Assembly: GCA_033765145.1 (NCBI GenBank)
Contig: JANRIH010000002.1
Span: 18,731 to 82,730, forward strand
DNA from: JAGVSR01 sp033765145
GTDB taxonomy: Bacteria > Pseudomonadota > Alphaproteobacteria > Rhizobiales > Hyphomicrobiaceae
Reading direction: 5' to 3'
Length of the DNA stretch: 64,000 nucleotides
Part shown: in pieces, positions 43,854 to 51,529 of the stretch
Layout: every line of letters starts with the position of its first letter
How positions within the stretch are numbered: the first letter of the stretch is position 1
The notes under the pieces: model-generated
The model's database searches: none
Told to the model about the DNA's origin: nothing
The model's input: only the letters and a program-made list of their open reading frames with translations
Position numbers and translations under genes: made by a program

Positions 43854-45425
43854 TCAAGCGTCGTCAGGCTCGCTCGTTTTCGATCCCTTCCAGGAGTCGG
43901 GCCACTGTTGCGGACCCTGCCAGGGACGACGCTCCTGAACTGGCTTGGTTGGCGCGACCGCAACTTCCGGCGTCGGACTGGTAACAATCGGCTCCTTGAG
44001 ATCCGGCATCCCACCGATGTGCTGTGGTGGCCGCGTCAACAGGCCGAGCGCAAGAGCGAAGGTCGCGGCGAGCGCGGTCGTTCTCAGCGGATAATCGATA
44101 AGCGAATGGACGAGGAGCAGCAGCACGATCAGGGAGGCACATCGCTGCAGCATCACGTGCCCGGCTGAATCGCCAGGCTCCGCACGGAACCACACCGACA
44201 AGATGCGCCTCACAAACCAGACAAGCAAAGCGCCCATGAGCAGCGCGGCGACGATACCCCCTTCCAGCAGAAACTCGACGACATCATTGTGCGCACGGTT
44301 ACCGAAGAACGCAAACACGTCGGCTTTTTTCTCAACCGCCGCATACACGGGAACAAACGAACCGAGCCCGGCACCGAAAGGCAGTTCCTGGAGGGCTGTT
44401 TCGTAGGTCGTGACGGCGAATGGTATGCGGCGATCCTCCAACGGATCGACGTCGAACCGGTTGAGAATTCGGTGCAGACCGAGCTGCGCCACGAACAAGA
44501 CGGCCACAAGTCCCGTAATGACGGCCCAGCGGCCCCAACCATCCGACTTGCCTCCCGACAGCAGACGCGCGGCGCGCCGCCGGTTCGACGCCGCCATCAG
44601 GAGAATTCCGACGAGTGCCGCCATCGCGAGCAGAATGCCGGCCCGCGATCGCGCCATCGCAAGCCCCCCGATGATCGCCAGCAGAACCGACAACGCAAGG
44701 CCCGCCCAGACAACGGCCAGACGCTGATCCCCATTCGGCGCAAGACTTCGGTCGAGCCGCGCCGCAAACCAAAATGCTGCCAAGAGAAGTCCGACATAGA
44801 GCAGTGCCGCGAAATGATTGCGGTTCGCGAAAACGCCGACCGCATCATTGCGGTTCGTAATCTCGAAGAGCCGCCAGGGACTGTCAGGGCCCTGGGCCAT
44901 CTGGATGAACCCGATACCGAGCGACACCCCCGCCAGCACCAGCAGCAACGTCGCGAGTACCTCCCTCTCGCGCCGCCCGAGCCCGGCGCATCCCGCGAAA
45001 ATTGCAACGGGTACCAGGAATGAGCACAGCGCCGCCCACGTCGCATGCGGCACGAGGGAGAGTTGAGCCCAATGAACATCGAGACCTGCGAGGCCGAGTT
45101 CTGAGAGCCACGCCGTCCGCAGAGCATTTCCGCTGGCGAGCATACCGGCGCCGGGGAACAGCTGAACAGCCCCGATCGCCAGGACAGCCGCGGTCAAAAG
45201 GATGGCGAACCAGCCAGCACGCCGACGGCTCTCACGTTGGCAGAGCACCTGCCAGACGAGGACCATCAGAAGAACGACCGCGAGAAGCTGGGCAATCACG
45301 TCGCCGACATATCCGGTCCGCGTGCCCCCCCCGAGCATGACGGCGGCAGCCAGCACCAAACCGGTCAAAACCCCGAGGCCACTCAACCCTGATCTCCGGC
45401 TAAGGCCAAACGTACCGCTCAGCAA
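43854..45425 (-). CDS. O-antigen ligase / Wzy_C family membrane protein
   Basis: 523 residues, start TTG with GCGGGA nearby. About eleven to twelve membrane helices are followed by a Pro-rich soluble tail of about 60 residues (about 465-523). The Wzy_C signature lies in the segment FEITNRNDAVGVFANRNHFA (about 187-206), and the periplasmic loop has PFGAGLGSFVPVY and FFGNRAHNDVVEFLLEGG (His about 380), the positions used for catalysis in WaaL/Wzy proteins. It could polymerise repeat units or ligate them to a carrier. As it is one of two polymerase-like proteins here, a division of labour is possible. Confidence 0.83.
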   Translation of the reverse strand: MLSGTFGLSRRSGLSGLGVLTGLVLAAAVMLGGGTRTGYVGDVIAQLLAVVLLMVLVWQVLCQRESRRRAGWFAILLTAAVLAIGAVQLFPGAGMLASGNALRTAWLSELGLAGLDVHWAQLSLVPHATWAALCSFLVPVAIFAGCAGLGRREREVLATLLLVLAGVSLGIGFIQMAQGPDSPWRLFEITNRNDAVGVFANRNHFAALLYVGLLLAAFWFAARLDRSLAPNGDQRLAVVWAGLALSVLLAIIGGLAMARSRAGILLAMAALVGILLMAASNRRRAARLLSGGKSDGWGRWAVITGLVAVLFVAQLGLHRILNRFDVDPLEDRRIPFAVTTYETALQELPFGAGLGSFVPVYAAVEKKADVFAFFGNRAHNDVVEFLLEGGIVAALLMGALLVWFVRRILSVWFRAEPGDSAGHVMLQRCASLIVLLLLVHSLIDYPLRTTALAATFALALGLLTRPPQHIGGMPDLKEPIVTSPTPEVAVAPTKPVQERRPWQGPQQWPDSWKGSKTSEPDDA

Positions 45426-45621
45426 TCCCGCGAAGCGATCGCGCGATCCCTAGCGCTCAATCACAACGGTGGCCAGTTTCACCAAAAGTTGTCAGACGTT
45501 TTTTGTCAGTCTGCAATTGCCGGGACCCCCTCTTACAACGCGACGGCATCGAGGCCCGCACCACGTAAGATGCGGACGTGCCTGACCCGGCATGACAAAG
45601 CGAAATCGATGACCACGTGCC

Positions 45622-45651
45622 GATAAATAAAAAGGGGCGGTCGCCCGCCCC
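45622..45651 (-). terminator. Rho-independent terminator
   Basis: On the minus strand a perfect 7-bp stem GGGGCGG / CCGCCCC with a 4-nt loop (45634-45651) is followed by a T-rich run (complement of 45622-45633). It lies 33 bp past the stop of the small secreted-protein gene and should end that transcript before the polymerase/ligase gene. Confidence 0.85.
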
Positions 45652-45684
45652 TCAATCTAATCCAGCTTGTGCGTTCATACCCGA

Positions 45685-46068
45685 TCAGGGGCTCGAAGGC
45701 GCACCGTCGCCACTGTTCGAGACTGCGACCGCAGCTCCGATCACGCCGCCGGCAATGGCGACACCAACCGCAACCTCGCCAGCCCCGATCGTACCGCCAA
45801 CCGAGCATGCCGGGTCTTCCGCAAGCACGAGAACGACCTCCTCGGGCCCCACGGTCACCACGCACCCGTTGTCGTAGACGATGTCGACCGAACTGCCTGA
45901 GCCGGTTTTGACCCGATCGCCACCGCCAACAGCCGTACCGCCCGAGGCCGCTACGTAGCCGCTACCCGAGTTCACCGACACAATGCCCTGCGAGTTGCTA
46001 AGCGCAGCAGCGTGCGCAACGGTGCCCGATAGGGCGGCAATCCCCAATGCCGTCAAAAACCGACGCAT
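45685..46068 (-). CDS. Small secreted FecR-like protein
   Basis: The 127-residue product has a good ribosome binding site (GGAGGA) and a Sec signal (MRRFLTALGIAALSGTVAHA, 1-20). The mature part has a beta-strand series with GGDRVKTGSGSSVDIVYDNG and TVGPEEVVLVL, matching the core of FecR-type domains, plus one disulfide-capable Cys pair (DNGCVVTV, DPACSVG). A glycine/alanine-rich hydrophobic stretch (GAGEVAVGVAIAGGVIGAAVAV) closes it. It lies between the polymerase/ligase gene and the divergent export operon, and small proteins of this kind recur beside alphaproteobacterial export genes. Function unknown; a polymer-binding or envelope-sensing role is conceivable. Confidence 0.75.
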   Translation of the reverse strand: MRRFLTALGIAALSGTVAHAAALSNSQGIVSVNSGSGYVAASGGTAVGGGDRVKTGSGSSVDIVYDNGCVVTVGPEEVVLVLAEDPACSVGGTIGAGEVAVGVAIAGGVIGAAVAVSNSGDGAPSSP

Positions 46069-46583
46069 CGTCCAATATCCTCCGTGGATCGAATACGCGG
46101 CACATCAAATTCCGATACACCGGCAAAGCGACTCGCACAACCAAGTGCGGCCATCGGTTGTGCAGAACAGCATAAACCGTTGCCCTACAGCCACGCGCAG
46201 TCCACTGAGCACCAGAAAAATCCCAGAAACCATTAGGACTTCGTCAATTTTGCCCTCTCCACAAAGTGATTCGATCTGGGGATAACTTCACACTTTGTCT
46301 CATCACTCAGACCGACGCGAGCGCCCTCCGAACCCGAGCGATACGTTGATGACTCCGCGAGCCGCCTCAAAAGCTGCACCTCGCCATCCGGTGTCGCATT
46401 CTTGCATCGAAATTTCAGAACCTTGCCGATCCCGGCAGGTTCCTGTGGGCGAAGTCGGCACCAGCATCCCCGTCGCGGTGCGCAGTCCCCTATAAACCCA
46501 TACAAACGACATGATTGGCGCGCACTCGATATAACGGATTGTGCGCGCGTTCATTCCCTGACCTCTCTGGGCCATTTGTCAGA
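46069..46583. promoter_or_regulatory. Divergent control region of the export operon
   Basis: This 515-bp stretch separates the small secreted-protein gene (minus) from the export operon (plus). It holds no convincing gene. Two perfect interrupted inverted repeats stand out: GCACAACC (46135-46142) with GGTTGTGC (46156-46163), and ACAAAGTG (46261-46268) with CACTTTGT (46291-46298). Either could be an operator of a dimeric regulator or form a hairpin in a leader transcript. Confidence 0.45.
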
Positions 46584-47429
46584 ATGATCGACCTGCATAG
46601 CCATATCCTCCCGGGTATCGACGACGGTGCGCCCGATCTCGCCACGTCGCTCGCCATGGCGCGCATGTGGGTCGATCAGGGCGTGACGTGCGTCGCCTGC
46701 ACGCCGCACATTTTGCCGGGCGTCTACCACAACACCGGCCCGGCGATCCGCACCTCGGTCGACCGTCTTCAGACCGCGCTGTTGGAAGCCGGCATTCCGC
46801 TGACGCTCGTGACGGGAGCCGACAATCATGTCGTTCCTGACTTTGCCGACGGGCTACGCCGCGGCCATCTCCTGTCATTGGCGGATACGGCCTATGTCCT
46901 CGTCGAGCCGCCCCATCACGTGGCGCCGACCCGGATCGAGGACTTCTTTTTCGGTCTCATGGTCGCCGGCTATCACCCGATCCTCACGCACCCCGAGCGC
47001 CTGACCTGGATCGAACAGAAATACGACATCATGGCCCGCCTCGCCGACGCCGGCGTGTGGATGCAGATCACCAGCGGCTCCATCCGGGGCGCCTTTGGGC
47101 GTCGGCCGAAGTACTGGGCGGAGCGCATGCTCTCAGAGGGCCGCGTGCACATCCTGGCATCGGATGCACACAACACCGTGCATCGCCGTCCCGATCTCGC
47201 CCAAGGTCGCGACGCAGCGGCGCAAATTGTAGGGCCTGCAGAGGCCGAGCGTCTCGTTCTGCATCGGCCGCGTGGTGTACTCGAAAACTTGAAAAAGGAT
47301 GCTCATCCTGCACCCCAGCAGGGCCGCTCATCCGATCCCTACCGGAGTGGAAATGACGAGGGTACTCGGACTAGTTCTGACGGTGACGGCAGTTTTGGCG
47401 GCAGGCTGCGGCGTTTCTTCGGTCGGTGA
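46584..47429 (+). CDS. PHP-type tyrosine-protein phosphatase (CpsB/YwqE family)
   Basis: The ATG at 46584 gives 281 residues and starts exactly at MIDLHSHILPGIDDGA, the first metal-binding motif of the family (HxH). Further metal ligands are in CTPHILPGVY, THPERLTW and ASDAHNTVH, so the polymerase-and-histidinol-phosphatase site is complete. CpsB-type enzymes dephosphorylate the tyrosine tail of Wzc autokinases, here the product of 48546-50894. The C-terminus (from about 245) is polar and disordered, and its last 77 bp overlap the start of the Wza gene. It is the first gene of the export operon. Confidence 0.9.
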   Translation: MIDLHSHILPGIDDGAPDLATSLAMARMWVDQGVTCVACTPHILPGVYHNTGPAIRTSVDRLQTALLEAGIPLTLVTGADNHVVPDFADGLRRGHLLSLADTAYVLVEPPHHVAPTRIEDFFFGLMVAGYHPILTHPERLTWIEQKYDIMARLADAGVWMQITSGSIRGAFGRRPKYWAERMLSEGRVHILASDAHNTVHRRPDLAQGRDAAAQIVGPAEAERLVLHRPRGVLENLKKDAHPAPQQGRSSDPYRSGNDEGTRTSSDGDGSFGGRLRRFFGR

Positions 47430-48483
47430 CGGAACCACCGGCGGACCGCTGCAATTGACCATGCCGACGGCTGCGGAAAACTCCGGAGCGAAGGCGGAGG
47501 CGACGGCCGCTGCGCCGAATGCAGCCGGCGAAAGCGCCGTAACGTCCGAAGCCCCACAGGCATCGCCTGGACAACTGGCATCGCCTGGACAACAGGTATC
47601 GCCCGTGGATCCAGCCGTCGCAACAGCACCGGCCGTCGCCGGATTCTCAGCGACCGCCGATGACGCATCCCGCGCGACCAGCGCCGCAACCGACACAGGC
47701 AGCAGCGATCTGGCCAGTGCCGCAAAGCCCAAAGACGACGCGCGCCCCGCATCTCCCGGATCGGCGATCAACATCGCGGCGCTGCCGACCGCGACCGACT
47801 CCAGCGCCGCAGGAGGCGCCCAAGCGACGAGCGGAACCTCGGGGGCGGCAGGGACGCCGCCTGTCACCTCGACCGGCTCGACGACGGCCAGTACCGCCGC
47901 CGCCTCCATCATCGCCACATCGACGCCGGGCAACGCCGCCTACAAGATCGGTCCGCTGGACGTCATCGAGGTGTCAGTCTTCAAGGTTCCCGACCTTTCG
48001 AAATCCATTCAGGTCGCCGAGAACGGCTCTATCAACTATCCGCTCATCGGTGAAGTTCAGGCCGCCGGCAAGACAGCCCGCGAGATCGAACAGGTTCTGA
48101 CGCGCGATCTCGGCGACAAATACTTGCAAAACCCGCAGGTCAGCGTCTTCGTCAAGGAATACAACAGCCAGCGCGTGACGATCGAAGGCGCCGTGAAAAA
48201 ACCCGGCGTCTATCCGATGCAGGGCGGCATGTCGCTGCTTCAGGCGCTCGCCGTCGCGCAAGGACTTGATTCGGTATCCGATTCGAGCCTCGTCGTTTTC
48301 CGTACGATCGACGGCAAGCGCAGCGCCGCGCGCTTCGACATCTCCCAGATCCGGGACGGCTCCGCGCAGGATCCGCAATTGCAGGCCGGTGATATCGTGG
48401 TCGCCGGCACATCCGCGCTCAAAGAGGGCTTCAGCAACGTGATCAAGGCGCTTCCAATGGCGAGCGTTTTCGCGCTGCTATAG
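47353..48483 (+). CDS. Outer-membrane polysaccharide export lipoprotein (Wza-like)
   Basis: I choose the ATG at 47353 because a GGAG motif precedes it and a lipoprotein signal starts there (MTRVLGLVLTVTAVLAAGC, lipobox LAAGC, Cys19). This gives 376 residues and a 77-bp overlap with the phosphatase gene. Between the lipid anchor and about residue 190 the protein is a long low-complexity linker of Ala, Thr, Ser, Gly and Pro. Then come the export domain (YKIGPLDVIEVSVFKVPDL, INYPLIGEVQAAGKT) and an SLBB domain (VTIEGAVKKPGVYPMQGGMS, ALAVAQGLD). The family forms the octameric outer-membrane channel, but the linker is far longer than usual, and the C-terminus lacks an obvious amphipathic transmembrane helix. 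Confidence 0.87.
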   Translation: MTRVLGLVLTVTAVLAAGCGVSSVGDGTTGGPLQLTMPTAAENSGAKAEATAAAPNAAGESAVTSEAPQASPGQLASPGQQVSPVDPAVATAPAVAGFSATADDASRATSAATDTGSSDLASAAKPKDDARPASPGSAINIAALPTATDSSAAGGAQATSGTSGAAGTPPVTSTGSTTASTAAASIIATSTPGNAAYKIGPLDVIEVSVFKVPDLSKSIQVAENGSINYPLIGEVQAAGKTAREIEQVLTRDLGDKYLQNPQVSVFVKEYNSQRVTIEGAVKKPGVYPMQGGMSLLQALAVAQGLDSVSDSSLVVFRTIDGKRSAARFDISQIRDGSAQDPQLQAGDIVVAGTSALKEGFSNVIKALPMASVFALL

Positions 48484-48545
48484 TTCCGGCCGCTCGACTT
48501 GAACTCGTCGCCCGACCGAGGCGCAGTCGCCCTCGGGACGGGCGT

Positions 48546-50894
48546 ATGAACGGACACCAGATGCAGGACGTACCCGACAATTCAGATCGCGACAGCGCGC
48601 CAGGTCCCGCAGGCGGGAAGCGGCTGGCATTGCGCGAAACGACGGCGCCTGTCGTCGCACGGGATCCCTATGCCCCGCTCGGCTACCCCGGAGACGCCCG
48701 CGAGGACGGCGCGGAGTTCGCGGCAACGCTGGCGCACTACGTCCGCATCGTCATGAAGCGGAAATGGCTGATCGCGAGCGTGATGCTGATCGTGCTCACG
48801 ATCGGCGCCATCGCCACGATCATCCGCACGCCGCTCTACACGGCCACGGCCCGCGTCCAGATCGACCGCGAGAGCGTGAAAGTCGTCGAGGGCGGCTCGA
48901 CGACGCCGAACGAAACGAGTGCGACCGACTTCCTTCGGACCCAGTACGAACTTCTGAAGAGCCGCGCGATGGCCGAGCGGGTCGTCTCCGCACTCCAACT
49001 CCAGGACGACGACGACTTCCTCGCCCCGCGCGATGTATCCGTCACCGCAATGATCCGCGGGATGATCGCACCATCGTCGCACTCGGCCGCGGAAACGCCG
49101 GCCGCGCAGCAAGCCAAAGCGATCGGCATCGTCGCATCGAGCATCGGCGTGCAACCGATCCCGGGCTCGCGCCTCGTGGACCTATCTTATACCGATCCGA
49201 GCCCCCAGCGAGCCCAGCGCATCGCCAACGCCTACGCCGAGGCCTACATCGCTGCCAACCTCGACAAGCGGTTCGAAGCGAACAGCTACGCCAAGACCTT
49301 TCTCGACGACCAGTTGCGCCAGTTGAAAATCCGTCTCGAGGAAAGCGAGCGTGCGCTGCTCGATTTCGCCGAGCGCGAACGGATCATCGAGGTGAACGAG
49401 AAGAGTTCGATCGCCGAGAACAACCTCGCGGCCGCCAACGCGGCTCTCGGCGGTCTCATCGCCGAGCGCGTCAAGAACGAACAGCTCTGGCGGCAGGTGG
49501 AAAGCACCACCGCGATCAATCTCCCGCAGCTCCTTACCAATTCCGTGATCGACGGGCTGCGCGCCCGCCGCAACACGCTCGAAACCGAGTACGAGGAGAA
49601 GCTCGAGACATTCAAGCCTGGCTACCCGGCGATGGTTCAGATCTCGAACAAGATCAAGGAAATCGACCGCCAGCTCGCGGCCGAGGTCGACACCATTCGC
49701 CAGTCGCTTAAAGGCGCTTACGAATCCTCGCTCGTGCAGGAGACCGAGACTCAGAAGCGGATCGAAACTCTGCGAGAGGAAGTGCTGGAACTTCAGAAGA
49801 AGGGCATCCAGCACAACATTCTGCGCCGCGAGGTGGAGACCAACCGCGGGCTCTATAACAACCTCCTCCAGCGCTTCAAGGAAGTCGACATCGCCGGTGG
49901 TGTCGGCACCAACAACGTCTTCATCGTCGACAAGGCACTCGCGCCGAGCACACCGTCCGAGCCCAAACTTTCGCGCGCGCTGATCTTGAGCCTCGTCTTC
50001 GGCTTGGGCCTCGGCCTCGCGGCGGCTTATCTGCTCGAAATTATCGACGATCGCATCCGCAGTCCGGAAGATGCCGAGCAGATTTCAGGCCTCGCCACCT
50101 TGGGCGTCATCCCGCTCATCGACGACACGACCGGTTTTGCGGCGACGCTCGACGATCCACGATCGAATGTTGCCGAAGCCTACCGCTCGCTCGCGACATC
50201 GCTCCAGTTCTCGACCGAAGTGGGGCTCCCCCGCTCGCTCTCGATCACGAGTTCGGGCCCAGGCGAAGGGAAGTCGAGCACCGCGATCGCGCTTGCGCGC
50301 CACTTCGCCAACACCGGTCTCAAGGTGCTGCTCGTCGATGCCGACATGCGCAAGCCGTCGCTGCATGAGAAGCTCGGCTACGAGAATTCCATCGGCCTCT
50401 CGAACTATCTGACCGGCTCGCTGCTGCCCCCCGACGTCATCCAGGCGACCGACATCAACAATCTCGCCCTCATCACATCGGGACCGCTGCCGCCCAATGC
50501 GGCCGACCTCCTGAGCGGTGATCGCATCTATTCGCTCGTGAGCGTCGGGCTCGAGGTCTTCGACCTCATCGTCATCGACAGCCCGCCGCTCCTGGGCCTC
50601 GCAGACGCGCAGCTGCTTTCGAGCGCCACCTCGGCGACCGTGTTCGTCATCGGTGCCGGCCAGCAGCGCAAAGGCGCAATCCAGTCAGCCATACGCCGCC
50701 TCAGACTGGCCCGCAGCAGCCTCATCGGCGCGGTGCTGACCAAGTTCGACCAGAAGCAGGTCGGATACGGTTATGGCTATGGCTACGGATACGGCTATGG
50801 CTACGGCAACGACGCCTATTCCTACGGCAAGCCCGCCGATACCGGCGAAACCGCCCGGCCGAGAGAAGGTGTCGCCAGCCAGGGCGCCACCTGA
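48546..50894 (+). CDS. Polysaccharide co-polymerase and tyrosine autokinase (Wzc-like)
   Basis: 782 residues: a cytoplasmic tail; membrane helix 1 (KWLIASVMLIVLTIGAIATI, about 75-95); a Wzz periplasmic domain with a coiled coil (about 245-420, many E/K/L/Q); helix 2 (about 476-500); and the BY-kinase domain. The Walker A motif is GPGEGKSS (Lys576), Walker A' VLLVDADMRKP and Walker B LIVIDSPP. The C-terminal tail has seven successive Gly-Tyr units (741-753) and two further tyrosines (758, 760), the autophosphorylation cluster. Cycling of phosphorylation with the PHP phosphatase of 46584-47429 controls polymer length and export through Wza. The stop overlaps the J-domain gene as TGATG. Confidence 0.93.
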   Translation: MNGHQMQDVPDNSDRDSAPGPAGGKRLALRETTAPVVARDPYAPLGYPGDAREDGAEFAATLAHYVRIVMKRKWLIASVMLIVLTIGAIATIIRTPLYTATARVQIDRESVKVVEGGSTTPNETSATDFLRTQYELLKSRAMAERVVSALQLQDDDDFLAPRDVSVTAMIRGMIAPSSHSAAETPAAQQAKAIGIVASSIGVQPIPGSRLVDLSYTDPSPQRAQRIANAYAEAYIAANLDKRFEANSYAKTFLDDQLRQLKIRLEESERALLDFAERERIIEVNEKSSIAENNLAAANAALGGLIAERVKNEQLWRQVESTTAINLPQLLTNSVIDGLRARRNTLETEYEEKLETFKPGYPAMVQISNKIKEIDRQLAAEVDTIRQSLKGAYESSLVQETETQKRIETLREEVLELQKKGIQHNILRREVETNRGLYNNLLQRFKEVDIAGGVGTNNVFIVDKALAPSTPSEPKLSRALILSLVFGLGLGLAAAYLLEIIDDRIRSPEDAEQISGLATLGVIPLIDDTTGFAATLDDPRSNVAEAYRSLATSLQFSTEVGLPRSLSITSSGPGEGKSSTAIALARHFANTGLKVLLVDADMRKPSLHEKLGYENSIGLSNYLTGSLLPPDVIQATDINNLALITSGPLPPNAADLLSGDRIYSLVSVGLEVFDLIVIDSPPLLGLADAQLLSSATSATVFVIGAGQQRKGAIQSAIRRLRLARSSLIGAVLTKFDQKQVGYGYGYGYGYGYGYGNDAYSYGKPADTGETARPREGVASQGAT
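50763..50804 (+). repeat. Hexanucleotide (Gly-Tyr) repeat in the Wzc tail
   Basis: Seven tandem GGNTAY units (42 bp) encode seven Gly-Tyr pairs. The repeat is in frame, so slippage would add or remove whole tyrosines in the phosphorylation tail without breaking the gene. Wobble positions differ between units, so it is not a perfect microsatellite. Confidence 0.85.
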
Positions 50895-51529
50895 TGTCGG
50901 ACCTCGCGGCGCTGAGCGCGGCGATCGCGCTTCATCACCGGCCAGACCTGTCGCGCATCGCACGGCGCAGCGCGCTGCCGCGCGGCCTCACGTTCCTCCT
51001 CGAAATCGCCGCCGGCGATCCCGATGCGCTTGCCATCGCGGCACGCGAGACCAGACGGACCGAAGCTGAGCTGAGGCGCATCGCAGGCTTCTACATCGAG
51101 CAGGTCCTGTTCGTCCGCGACGCCGAGAGCTACCGGCTCCTCGGCTGCAACCGCAATGCGACGTCCGCCGAGCTCCGCCGCCATATGGCGCTGTTGATGC
51201 GATGGCTTCATCCCGACGTGACGCCACGAACGCCGGCTGACACGACGATCGACCGCAGCGTCTTCGCGACACGCATTGCCAAGGCGTGGGAAGACCTGAA
51301 GAGCGACGATCGCCGCAGGGCCTACGATGCCACGCTGACGAAGGAAGCGACTCTCCGTCCGCGCCGACGCAATGCCCCGACCGCAGACCACGATCGCGCG
51401 AAATCCAATAAGCCGTCCGCAGCATCCCCGCGTCCTCCGGGCACGCGCAAGAACCTGCCGTTCTCAAAGGCCTCCGCCGCCTCCCGCCTCTTCGCACGGT
51501 TCTTCGCCATTCTCGGGAGACCGCGATGA
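50894..51529 (+). CDS. J-domain protein of the export operon
   Basis: The 211-residue protein begins at the ATG of TGATG. The J domain is in the middle (about 77-150): SYRLLGCNRNATSAELRRH, the HPD motif in LMRWLHPDVTP (106-108), and AKAWEDLKSDDRRRAYD. The N-terminal 75 residues are helical, and the C-terminal 60 are basic and low complexity with no membrane helix or zinc finger. J domains stimulate Hsp70 (DnaK) ATPases. As a gene inside an export operon, it probably brings DnaK to a membrane assembly complex. Its stop overlaps the next start as ATGA. Confidence 0.85.
   Translation: MSDLAALSAAIALHHRPDLSRIARRSALPRGLTFLLEIAAGDPDALAIAARETRRTEAELRRIAGFYIEQVLFVRDAESYRLLGCNRNATSAELRRHMALLMRWLHPDVTPRTPADTTIDRSVFATRIAKAWEDLKSDDRRRAYDATLTKEATLRPRRRNAPTADHDRAKSNKPSAASPRPPGTRKNLPFSKASAASRLFARFFAILGRPR

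Noticed and set aside
46303..46575. 90-codon minus-strand frame in the export control region
   Set aside because: No ribosome binding site, no recognisable domain, and it overlaps the promoter region expected for the plus-strand export operon.
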